Shown here: positions 7,045-13,821 of the stretch, in pieces | Layout of the letters: each line of letters starts with the position of its first letter | Position numbering within the stretch: the first letter of the stretch is position 1 | Assembly (NCBI GenBank): GCA_963751355.1 | Contig: CAVVVS010000110.1 | Span: forward strand, 1-14,106 | DNA: 14,106 bases | Reading direction: 5' to 3' | From: CAVVVS01 sp963751355 | Lineage (GTDB): Bacteria > Bacteroidota > Ignavibacteria > Ignavibacteriales > Ignavibacteriaceae | Notes under the pieces: generated by a model | The model's database searches: none | What the model was told of the DNA's origin: nothing | Seen by the model: only the letters and a program-made list of their open reading frames with translations | Translations under genes and position numbers: made by a program

Positions 7045-8370
7045 CTATCCCGCATATTTCTTATTTTTGCTGCGGGATTTCCTGACCCATCTCTTTTTTG
7101 AATCCTTTGGGGCATGGAAAGAACCAGGTTTTTTGGAAGCTCTAAATTTCCTTACAGGTTTTTCAATAACGGTTGTAAAAGCCTCATTCGATTTATACGG
7201 ATGATCGTCTATTACAGGAATAGGTTTTCTTATCAGTTTGTTTATTTCTTTCAAATAATACCTCTCCTCAGCATCACAGAATGAAAGCGCAGTTCCACCC
7301 AGACCGGCTCTTCCCGTGCGTCCAATCCTGTGAACATATGTTTCTGAGAAATCCGGGATGTCAAAATTAAATACGTATGATAATTTTTCAATATCGATTC
7401 CTCTCGCGGCAATATCAGTTGCCACAAGAACTCTCGTACGACTTGATTTAAAATTATTCAAAGCACGTTGCCTCGCACCCTGAGATTTATTTCCGTGAAT
7501 AGCATCCGCGTGGATTTTAGCAGCATTCAAAAATTTAGTAACCGAATCAGCGCCGCGTTTTGTTCTGGTAAAGACAAGCGCAGACGAAACCTTTTCATTC
7601 TTCAAAATATGTACTAATAGATTTTTTTTATCGGGCTTTGAAACAAAATAAACTGCCTGTTTAATCACCTCAACTGTTTTTGATTGAGGAGCAATTTCTA
7701 TTTTTACGGGATTGGTTAATATGGTGTTAGCAAGTTTTGCGATTTCCGTGGGCATTGTTGCCGAGAAAAAGAGGGATTGTCTTTCCGCAGGAAGTTTTGC
7801 AATAATTTTTTTTATATCGTTGATAAAACCCATATCAAGCATCCTGTCTGCTTCATCCAGGACAAGCATTTTTACAGATGAAAGATCAATAAAATTTTGA
7901 TTTACAAGATCCAGTAATCTGCCCGGAGTGGCAATAAGAATATCTACACCACATCTTATTTTATCCGTTTGGAACCGCTGCGAAACTCCGCCGTATACAA
8001 CGGTATTTTTTAATCCCGTATGTTTTCCGTATGCACTAAAACTTTCGTTTACCTGTACGGCAAGTTCTCTAGTAGGAGTAAGGATTAAAGCTTTTATTTT
8101 TCTTTGTCTGTTAAACCGGGATTTCCGCGAGGATTCACTTTGAGGCTTCACATTTCTATTATGTGCTTCTTTCTCTTCGCTGAGGATTTGTAAAATTGGG
8201 ATAGCGAACGCTGCGGTTTTTCCGGTGCCTGTTTGTGCACAGCCGAGAATATCTTTTCTCTTAAGTATTACGGGAATTGCCTGCTGCTGAATTGGTGTCG
8301 GGGTTGTATAACCTTCGTTTGTTAGAGCCGTTTGTATCGGCTTAATGAGTTTTAGGTTTTCGAATGACAT
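7045..8370 (-). CDS. rhlE: DEAD-box ATP-dependent RNA helicase, RhlE type
   Basis: A 441-residue cytosolic RNA helicase that remodels RNA structure using ATP. All core motifs are visible: Q motif (SFENL...GYTTPTPIQ, 2-28), Walker A AQTGTGKT (45-52), PTRELA (99-104), GG at 127-128, TPGR (148-151), DEAD (172-175), SAT (203-205), ALVFTRTKRGAD (264-275), VATDIAARGID (316-326) and HRIGRTGR (347-354). A basic Lys/Arg/Ser tail (about 405-441) fits RNA binding. The stretch 64-92 between Walker A and PTRELA is long and basic. The start MSFENL was chosen at ATG 8370 because RhlE proteins begin this way; an open frame reaches TTG 8424 but adds a non-conserved extension. It may be cold-induced, as many relatives are. 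A 612-bp divergent region with several dyads lies upstream. Confidence 0.93.
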   Translation of the reverse strand: MSFENLKLIKPIQTALTNEGYTTPTPIQQQAIPVILKRKDILGCAQTGTGKTAAFAIPILQILSEEKEAHNRNVKPQSESSRKSRFNRQRKIKALILTPTRELAVQVNESFSAYGKHTGLKNTVVYGGVSQRFQTDKIRCGVDILIATPGRLLDLVNQNFIDLSSVKMLVLDEADRMLDMGFINDIKKIIAKLPAERQSLFFSATMPTEIAKLANTILTNPVKIEIAPQSKTVEVIKQAVYFVSKPDKKNLLVHILKNEKVSSALVFTRTKRGADSVTKFLNAAKIHADAIHGNKSQGARQRALNNFKSSRTRVLVATDIAARGIDIEKLSYVFNFDIPDFSETYVHRIGRTGRAGLGGTALSFCDAEERYYLKEINKLIRKPIPVIDDHPYKSNEAFTTVIEKPVRKFRASKKPGSFHAPKDSKKRWVRKSRSKNKKYAG

Positions 8371-8587
8371 ATTACTTTCTATATTATTTGCCGGATTAAA
8401 ATTTTTCCGGTCAGAATCTGACAAGTACTTTTTAATGCAGCGGGTTGTTAAAATTAAGATTTATTAAAAATTGCAATCAGAAAGGTAATTGAGTGAAGGC
8501 AGACTTTTAAAAATCGCGTATGCTAATTTAAGGTATTTATTGCAGAACTCAAATACTTGTAATCACAATAAAAATGCTCATTTATAT

Positions 8588-8619
8588 TTTTAAGAATTTT
8601 GAAGATTTAATTCTTAAAA
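8588..8619. repeat. Perfect 11-bp inverted repeat in the rhlE upstream region
   Basis: TTTTAAGAATT (8588-8598) and AATTCTTAAAA (8609-8619) are exact complements around a 10-base loop. It lies 218 bp before the helicase start codon. No T-tract follows in either direction, so it looks more like an operator or leader hairpin than a terminator. Confidence 0.45.
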
Positions 8620-8768
8620 CCTCTCCAGGATCATCCGGTTAATTTTTGCTCCACGATAAATACTCAATTTATACGAATTAAAAATGCTTCTTGTTTTATC
8701 CTCAAACCGATTTGTTAAGACTGATTTTAGTATTCTATGTATCTTTCTATGACCCTGTTTGCATTTTT

Positions 8769-8780
8769 TTCACATGTGAA
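8769..8780. promoter_or_regulatory. 12-bp palindrome TTCACATGTGAA
   Basis: A perfect 12-bp palindrome flanked by GCATTT and AAATGC, which extend the symmetry imperfectly (offset by one base). It resembles a transcription-factor site and could serve either divergent gene. The binding protein is unknown. Confidence 0.3.
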
Positions 8781-8914
8781 TATAAATGCATACTACTACA
8801 CTATTTAAGTTACAAACCTTCTTTAGATATACCCTGCAAAAATTTAATAAAAGAAGACAGTAGATAAAGGGACAGGAATACAACCGGATAAATTTCTATC
8901 TCTGTATAATTAGA

Positions 8915-8942
8915 TTGACAATTACCTTAAAATTATTTTAAT
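8915..8942 (+). promoter_or_regulatory. Possible sigma-70-type promoter of the ArsR-GIY-YIG gene
   Basis: TTGACA at 8915-8920, a 16-base spacer and TTTAAT at 8937-8942 (five of six matches to TATAAT). Transcription would begin inside or next to the 24-bp palindrome at 8944-8967, as expected for a self-repressing regulator. Confidence 0.45.
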
Positions 8943-8943
8943 T

Positions 8944-8967
8944 TTAATTCGATAATTATCGAATTAA
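8944..8967. promoter_or_regulatory. Perfect 24-bp palindrome, probable operator
   Basis: Each half reads TTAATTCGATAA, and the two halves meet without a spacer. It begins just after the likely -10 element and ends 15 bp before the ATG at 8983. ArsR-family dimers typically bind such AT-rich dyads over their own promoters, so autorepression by the downstream gene is the simplest reading. Confidence 0.65.
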
Positions 8968-8982
8968 TTTTAATATATTAAA

Positions 8983-9918
8983 ATGGAAATCTTTCAAAGC
9001 ATTGAAATAATGAAATCGCTGGCGGATACATCGCGCCTGCAGGTACTGAATTCCCTGATGGAAAAGCCGCAATATGTTGAGGAGTTGTCTCATAGGCTCA
9101 ACCTGGCAATCTCAACGGTTTCATTTCACCTGAAGAAATTGCAGAAGGCAGGACTTGTGAAAGGAATTAAAGAACAGTACTACACTGTTTATCGTATCCG
9201 CGACGATATTTTCGACATGCCACTTCGAGAACTGGTGAACTTTGAAAATTTAAATAAATATGTACAGGAGGAACGCATAAATAAATATCGCCAGAAGGTG
9301 ATAACAACTTACTTCAAAGAAGAAACACTAATAAAGCTGCCTGTACAAAGGAAGAAAAGACTTATTGTGCTCAATGTGTTTGCTAATAAATTCAGGAGCG
9401 GAAGAAAATACTCAGAGAAAGAGGTTAATAAAATAATAGCTGCTTCTTACGATGATTATTGTACCGTACGCCGGCTAATGGTCGAAGAGAAAATGATGAA
9501 GAGAGTTAAAGGCGTATATACACTTAACGAGAATAAAGAAGATGGAAATAAAAAAATGATTAATAAAAAGGAACTTAAAAACCAGTACAAGCAGAACCCG
9601 CGTCCGATGGGAATTTACATAGTGAAAAATCTTACCAGCGGAAAAATATTAATCGGCAGCAGTATGGATCTGCCGGGAAGGTTGAACCGCTTTAAGTTTG
9701 AGCTAAAATTCGGAACGGGGAGCAATAAGGAACTCCTGGAAGACTATAAGAAAACAGGCATGGATAATTTTTCCTTTGAAGTGCTCGACAGGCTGGAACC
9801 GAAAGAAGATCCCGGATATGATTATGCAGAGGATCTTCATACGCTCGAAAATCTTTGGCTCGAAAAACTTCAGCCTTACGGGGAAAGAGGATATAATAAA
9901 AAAACTCAAGAAAAATAG
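8983..9918 (+). CDS. ArsR-like HTH + DUF2087 + GIY-YIG-like fusion protein
   Basis: A 311-residue protein with three parts. Residues 1-80 are an ArsR-like winged helix (MKSLADTSRLQVLNSL, VEELSHRLNLAISTVSFHLK, KLQKAGLVKGIKEQYYTVYR). No metal-site CxC motif is present and the only cysteine is C160, so metal sensing is not indicated. Residues about 103-182 match DUF2087, with KRLIVLNVFANKFRSGRKYS, EKEVNKIIAASYDDYCTVRR and a closing KGVYTL. A charged linker (182-200) leads to a GIY-YIG-like domain (about 200-306): GIY at 210-212, LIG at 223-225 in place of YIG, candidate Arg R233/R236, and the helix LENLWLEKLQPYGERGYN with candidate Glu E289/E294. The domain resembles small stand-alone GIY-YIG proteins that begin MxNKKELKxxYKQ, so M192 could be a relic or internal start. 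It probably regulates itself through the adjacent palindrome; nuclease activity is unproven. Confidence 0.82.
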   Translation: MEIFQSIEIMKSLADTSRLQVLNSLMEKPQYVEELSHRLNLAISTVSFHLKKLQKAGLVKGIKEQYYTVYRIRDDIFDMPLRELVNFENLNKYVQEERINKYRQKVITTYFKEETLIKLPVQRKKRLIVLNVFANKFRSGRKYSEKEVNKIIAASYDDYCTVRRLMVEEKMMKRVKGVYTLNENKEDGNKKMINKKELKNQYKQNPRPMGIYIVKNLTSGKILIGSSMDLPGRLNRFKFELKFGTGSNKELLEDYKKTGMDNFSFEVLDRLEPKEDPGYDYAEDLHTLENLWLEKLQPYGERGYNKKTQEK

Positions 9919-10246
9919 CCGGAAAGACCGGAAGACGTGCTCGAATACATTCACGAATAGCGGAAAATTACTCGATTACTGGATTCATTTTTATCGACAG
10001 AGCAAACCCATGACTTTTATTTCACCTTCACTGTATTACCTGATATTGATAGGAATAATTCCGGTAGAAAAGCCTGTAACAGCAGGATATAATGCAACAT
10101 TCCACCAATGATTATTATAAGGTACAAACCGAAGCTTTATTTTCCCAATAATTTGAGCGAGTAAATGAAGTAAGTCTATGTACCAATCCATTTTGCAGAG
10201 GTAACTCAGACCATAATATATTATTCACATTTTAATATGTTCTATA
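9919..10246. other. Intergenic region between convergent genes
   Basis: 328 bp between the ArsR-GIY-YIG gene and the UBP zinc-finger gene. A short frame on the plus strand reaches 10111 but resembles no protein I know. A CCGGAAAGACCGG motif just after the stop (9919-9931) can form a 4-bp stem but has no T-tract. Nothing else is supportable. Confidence 0.4.
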
Positions 10247-10513
10247 TTACTTAACAAATAACTCATCGATATAACACCATTTCCAGTTTTCTCCCGGCTC
10301 AAATGATTTTATTACCGCATGGTTTGTTTCATGGAAATGTTTTCTTGCGTGTTTGTTTTTTGAATTATCGCAGCAGCCGACATGACCGCAGATAAGGCAT
10401 ATCCTTAAATGAACCCACTCATCACCGGATTTTAAACATTCCTCGCAACCTTCCGGAGTATTGGGTTTTGGTTCGGTTTTTATTTGTTCTATATGTTCAC
10501 AAATATTCTTCAT
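10247..10513 (-). CDS. UBP-type zinc finger protein
   Basis: An 88-residue single-domain protein of the UBP zinc-finger family, known in eukaryotes for binding the ubiquitin C-terminus; its bacterial role is unknown. Metal-ligand candidates appear in family order: C5 and H7 (CEH), C23 and C26 (CEEC), C39 and C42 (CLIC, followed by GHVGCC with H44 and C47/C48), then H55, H59, H61 and H65 (KHARKHFHETNH). The WCYIDELF ending is also typical. Several zinc ions are likely bound. ATG 10513 was chosen because AGGTG (10524-10520) sits 6 bases upstream; the GTG at 10522 falls within that site. The stop codon of the dioxygenase gene (10521-10519) lies inside the same ribosome site, so the pair is probably translationally coupled. 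Confidence 0.88.
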   Translation of the reverse strand: MKNICEHIEQIKTEPKPNTPEGCEECLKSGDEWVHLRICLICGHVGCCDNSKNKHARKHFHETNHAVIKSFEPGENWKWCYIDELFVK

Positions 10514-10518
10514 TCTGC

Positions 10519-11379
10519 TCACCTTTTTTTATTTCTATAATTGTTCTTATTCCTATCAATTTTAACAGACGTCATAGTCAGCGATCCGGCAACAGCCTTA
10601 TCATTAAAAAGACTAACGCTTTCATTTTTCCCTTTCAACGCTAAAGCATAAAGTAAGGGCAGATAATGTTCGGGAGTTGGAATAGCAAGATTATACGCTC
10701 CACCTTGTTCCTTATAATTTATCAATTGTTTGTGGTTATCTTCCAAAATAAATTTTTTCATCTTTTCGCTCGCTTCAATCGCCCAGTCATAACCATAATT
10801 TTCTGTATCAAATTTATCCCAGGCGATCAGTCGCAGATTGTGAACCATATTTCCGCTTCCTATAATCAACACCCCTTTACCACGCAGCGGCACAAGTTCT
10901 TTCGCCAGTTCATAATGATATTCTGCCGGTTGATTATAATCCAGACTCATTTGAATAACAGGGATATCTGCATTTGGGAACATTGGTTTTATCACACTCC
11001 AAGCGCCGTGATCAAGTCCCCATTTTTTATCTAATCCCACATCAGTTTTCTTTACTATAGCTTTCGTTTCTTTTGCAAGTTCAGGGCTGCCGGGCGTAGG
11101 ATATTGCACATCGTACAATGCTTGGGGAAATCCGCCAAAGTCGTGAATAGTGATTGGCTTTTCCACTGCCGTTACGAAAGTCCCCCTAGTTTCCCAATGA
11201 GCCGAAATACATAAAATTGCATTTGGTTCGGGTAAAGTTTTACCGATCTTTCTCCAGCCTTTTACAAATTCATTTTCTTCAATACCGTTCATCGGGCTGC
11301 CGTGACCGATAAAAAGCACCGGCATTTTTCCGGTTCGGTTAAATGGTTCGGTTATTTTATTTAATTCATTTAGATTCAT
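10519..11379 (-). CDS. ygiD: LigB-type extradiol dioxygenase, 4,5-DOPA dioxygenase family
   Basis: A 286-residue class III extradiol ring-cleavage dioxygenase of the YgiD/DODA group, which opens the catechol ring of DOPA-like substrates. Metal and catalytic histidines fit the family: H26 in LFIGHGSPMN, H61 in SAHWETRG, H124 in LDHGAWSV, H180 in GSGNMVHNLR and H238 in IPTPEHYLPLLYAL. FGGFPQALYDVQYPTPGSPE and PVIQMSLDYNQPAEYHYELA are further family blocks. Length is slightly above E. coli YgiD, mainly from a basic C-terminal tail (about 274-286). The true substrate here is not known; many relatives are annotated DOPA dioxygenase by homology only. The protein is cytosolic with no signal peptide. 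It is the first gene of a two-gene operon with the UBP zinc-finger gene. Confidence 0.92.
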   Translation of the reverse strand: MNLNELNKITEPFNRTGKMPVLFIGHGSPMNGIEENEFVKGWRKIGKTLPEPNAILCISAHWETRGTFVTAVEKPITIHDFGGFPQALYDVQYPTPGSPELAKETKAIVKKTDVGLDKKWGLDHGAWSVIKPMFPNADIPVIQMSLDYNQPAEYHYELAKELVPLRGKGVLIIGSGNMVHNLRLIAWDKFDTENYGYDWAIEASEKMKKFILEDNHKQLINYKEQGGAYNLAIPTPEHYLPLLYALALKGKNESVSLFNDKAVAGSLTMTSVKIDRNKNNYRNKKR

Positions 11380-11624
11380 CGGAAATTAATCTATAATTTT
11401 AATTGTTCATTTAAAAATTGAAAAACTCTTAGATAAATTGACTAATTAAAATTAATTTATTTCCTGGGAATAGGAGTCGTTTAGGAACGAGACTAGCTGT
11501 CTACTGATATCTTCGAGTTTAACTAAATTTCCCTTCATAATTAGACGGTAAAATTGTTTTAAGATATTTTTCATGCCTTATACGGGAAACTACCAACAGG
11601 TTATAAACACACGGAAATTGTCAA

Positions 11625-11975
11625 TTAGACACTATAAAAAATTAATGAATGTATTGGGAATAAAATTCTCGCAAGAATAATAACTATTATTCTGCGTATA
11701 TTCCATGGATAATCCGGACACCATAAAAATACGTAATATTTTTTTGTATACTTATCGAAGGTTTTAACGATAGCTTTATCGATAGCCGCAGAAATTATCT
11801 CTTGAGGTAAATTTTTTTTAAATACTTCTTTGCTTGCTTATCGGTACAAATTAGCGCCCCCCCCCGTGAGTTCCAACAATAACCCCGCTGTGGAAGTTAA
11901 TAGAAATTGAGTAGCTGATTCCCCGGATGTTTGGGATTTAGCCAACTGAAAGGCAGATTGTATTGCGGAAGTAAA
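11625..11975 (-). pseudogene. Possible eroded coding frame
   Basis: On the minus strand one frame stays open for 45 codons, has a single TAA (11840-11838), then continues for 70 more codons. One internal stop in 117 codons is few for such AT-rich DNA. The first half has a protein-like composition (SAFQLAKSQTSGESATQFLL, TSTAGLLLELTGGG); the later half (PDYPWNIRRIIVIILARILF) looks less like coding DNA. There is no start codon or ribosome site, and no family was recognised. It may be chance. Confidence 0.2.
11857..11865. repeat. C9 homopolymer tract
   Basis: Nine cytosines in a row are striking in a region that is otherwise strongly AT-rich. On the minus strand it encodes GGG in the possible eroded frame. 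It is a slippage-prone site, and also a common place for sequencing errors. Confidence 0.6.
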
Positions 11976-12453
11976 TTAGTTATAAAGAAAACATTTTAAG
12001 TATCTAAGCGTCGATTTCAAATAAGCCGCTCTATTTATAATTATTTCTATGTATTAAAGCCGGAAGAATATTAGTAGATATTATTGAATAATAACAATTC
12101 GGGAGTATTACGGAATTCTACTTACTTAATAAAACTCAGAGGCATTATTCTCTCCGCGAGAGTAGGTATTTTGGAGGTACATACTTTTAAGGGAAAAACA
12201 ATAATTTTTTTACCTATTCATATTTTTGGGCAGCTGGATATAAACTTTGTTTACATTCTATTTTATGATATTTATAAAGTTACTAATCCAGGGAATTTGC
12301 CTTTCGCAACTGGAACTTTTTAATTTAGATTAATTATTAGAATCGAACTCGAATATTTTACAGAAACTTTATAATATCGTGACAATTTTGTGACCTTCTA
12401 ATTGCAATTTCACCTTGTACATAACATAAATAAAAACCAAATTAGGGGGTCGT

Positions 12454-13614
12454 ATGAGATACCTAAAAATTTTTTCTGTCCTTTCTCTATTTCTGTTAAT
12501 TACATTCGCCGGGTGTGAAAAAAATAATACCCTTTCCATTAATAGCCCAGCAGACGGAGATAACTTACAGCCGCTCTCCAAACAAAGCAGTAATGTTCAT
12601 GCCGTTTATACCCTTTCAAATTCCTCAGCGGGCAATAAAGTTATTGTGTATAAAAGATCAGGCAGCGGAACATTAACAAATGCGGGATCTTTTTCAACAG
12701 GAGGAACCGGTACCGGCACCGGGCTTGGTTCGCAGGGAGCATTGGTTCTTGATGGTAATTTCATCTTCGCTGTTAATGCCGGCAGCGATGAAGTATCCGT
12801 CTTATCCGTAGGAGCAAACGGATTATCCCTGGTTGATAAAAAACCTTCCGGTGGTATGCAGCCGGTTAGCCTGACTACTCACGGTAATTTGTTATATGTT
12901 TTGAATGCCGGCGGAACCGGGAATATTACCGGATTCAGAATTAAGAAAAACGGCAGCATATCACAAATTGCAGGTTCAACAAAACCATTAAGCAGTGGTT
13001 CAGCGGGACCTGCGCAGATTGAATTTAGTCCGAATGGCAGAGTACTTATTGTAACTGAAAAGGCTACAAATTCAATAGACACTTATGTAATAAGTAATAA
13101 CGGAATGGCAAATGGACCGATTACACAGGCTTCCGCCGGAGCTACACCGTTTGGATTTGAATTTGATAAGAAAGGTCATTTAATTGTTTCGGATGCATTC
13201 GGGGGCGGAGCGCTTGCGGGCGCAATGTCTTCCTATAATGTTAGTACAAGCGGAGTCAGCTTAATTACCGGACCGGTTTTTAATAAGCAAACCGCACCCT
13301 GCTGGGTAGCAATAACAAAGAACGGAAAATTTGCTTATACAACCAATACCGGGACCAGTAATATTTCAGGCTATAAAATTGAGCATAACGGCAGTCTGAA
13401 ACTTTTTAATGACGGAGGCAATACCGCTTCCACGGGAGCAGGCTCAAGCCCGATTGATATGGCGATAAGTAATAACTCACGGTACTTATATGCTCTTAGC
13501 GGAGGGACTAATACGATAAGTATTTTCAGAATAGACAACGGACATGGAGGGTTAACTCATGAAGGAACTATTACCGGGCTTTGGACCGGAACAGTTGGTC
13601 TTGCCGCTAATTAA
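12454..13614 (+). CDS. Lipoprotein with lactonase-like beta-propeller
   Basis: A 386-residue protein with a lipoprotein signal: basic MRYLK, hydrophobic core, and lipobox-like TFAGC with C21 as the lipidated residue (F at -3 is slightly unusual). After a Ser/Asn-rich linker the mature part carries six or seven blade repeats of the 6-phosphogluconolactonase/YVTN type. Their repeated inner strand is visible as NITGFRIKKNGSISQI, SIDTYVISNNGMANGP, AMSSYNVSTSGVSLITG, NISGYKIEHNGSLKLF and TISIFRIDNGHGGLTH. Blade turns such as IEFSPNGRVLIVTEKATNSI and VAITKNGKFAYTTNTGTSNI support this. Whether it is a lactonase is not shown; many such proteins are only structural or binding propellers. ATG 12454 has a strong AGGGGG Shine-Dalgarno 4 bases away. 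It would sit in the outer membrane or periplasm. It stands alone, facing a convergent T9SS-cargo gene. Confidence 0.88.
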   Translation: MRYLKIFSVLSLFLLITFAGCEKNNTLSINSPADGDNLQPLSKQSSNVHAVYTLSNSSAGNKVIVYKRSGSGTLTNAGSFSTGGTGTGTGLGSQGALVLDGNFIFAVNAGSDEVSVLSVGANGLSLVDKKPSGGMQPVSLTTHGNLLYVLNAGGTGNITGFRIKKNGSISQIAGSTKPLSSGSAGPAQIEFSPNGRVLIVTEKATNSIDTYVISNNGMANGPITQASAGATPFGFEFDKKGHLIVSDAFGGGALAGAMSSYNVSTSGVSLITGPVFNKQTAPCWVAITKNGKFAYTTNTGTSNISGYKIEHNGSLKLFNDGGNTASTGAGSSPIDMAISNNSRYLYALSGGTNTISIFRIDNGHGGLTHEGTITGLWTGTVGLAAN

Positions 13615-13638
13615 ATTTATATAAGTCTTAACATGTGT

Positions 13639-13704
13639 AAACTGTCCTGAGAATAGGTTATTCTTTCCACCTAATCATAAATTTTCGGGACAGTTTCTAT
13701 TTTG
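13639..13704 (+). terminator. Long inverted repeat with T-rich tail after the lipoprotein gene
   Basis: The arms AAACTGTCCTGA (13639-13650) and TCGGGACAGTTT (13685-13696) pair over 12 bases with one G-T wobble, then CTATTTTG follows. The 34-base loop can form an inner TAGGT/ACCTA stem. It starts 25 bp after the lipoprotein stop. The large loop is unusual for a simple terminator, so a transcript-end structure is likely but not certain. Confidence 0.5.
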
Positions 13705-13723
13705 CCGTCAGATTAGACGCAAA

Positions 13724-13750
13724 CATTTCTAGAAATGATTTTATTTTTTT
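13724..13750 (+). terminator. Probable Rho-independent terminator
   Basis: The palindrome CATTTCTAGAAATG (13724-13737) is directly followed by ATTTTATTTTTTT. It gives a 5-bp stem with a CTAG loop and a strong T-run on the plus strand, 110 bp after the lipoprotein gene. The stem is weak, but the T-run is good. Confidence 0.45.
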
Positions 13751-13821
13751 AAATATGAAACAGTACAATCGCTTGAAAAAATGAGAACTACTTTTTAAGA
13801 TTATATCATTATAGTTCAAAA

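Larger units (their letters stand above)
8371..8982. other. Divergent intergenic region rhlE / ArsR-GIY-YIG gene
   Basis: 612 bp separate the two divergent genes. It holds an 11-bp perfect inverted repeat (8588-8619), a 12-bp palindrome TTCACATGTGAA (8769-8780), and, next to the plus-strand gene, a promoter-like pair and a 24-bp palindrome. No coding sequence was recognised. The distance leaves room for a long structured 5' leader on the helicase transcript. Confidence 0.55.
11380..12453. other. Long intergenic region, 1.07 kb
   Basis: No intact gene could be supported. It holds an imperfect hairpin at 11475-11494 (AGTCGTT/AACG..ACT), clustered TATCG/CGATA motifs at 11753-11786, a possible eroded minus-strand frame (11625-11975) with a C9 tract, and a CTCTC-CGC-GAGAG hairpin at 12150-12162. 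A plus-strand frame at 12084-12323 has no recognisable protein and no ribosome site. The two flanking genes diverge, so promoters for both should lie here. Confidence 0.5.

Noticed and set aside
8983..9230. Reading the ArsR-like domain as a metal sensor of the ArsR/SmtB type
   Set aside because: The helix-turn-helix lacks the usual cysteine motif and the whole protein has a single cysteine (C160), so metal sensing is not supported.
9776..10111. Plus-strand frame of 111 codons running past the end of the ArsR-GIY-YIG gene
   Set aside because: Its first part is the shifted frame of the real gene, and the remaining ~60 codons match no family I know and have no ribosome site.
12084..12323. Plus-strand frame of 79 codons starting with TTG
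   Set aside because: No ribosome site, no recognisable domain, low-complexity hydrophobic composition, and an unlikely start codon in an AT-rich gap; treated as chance.
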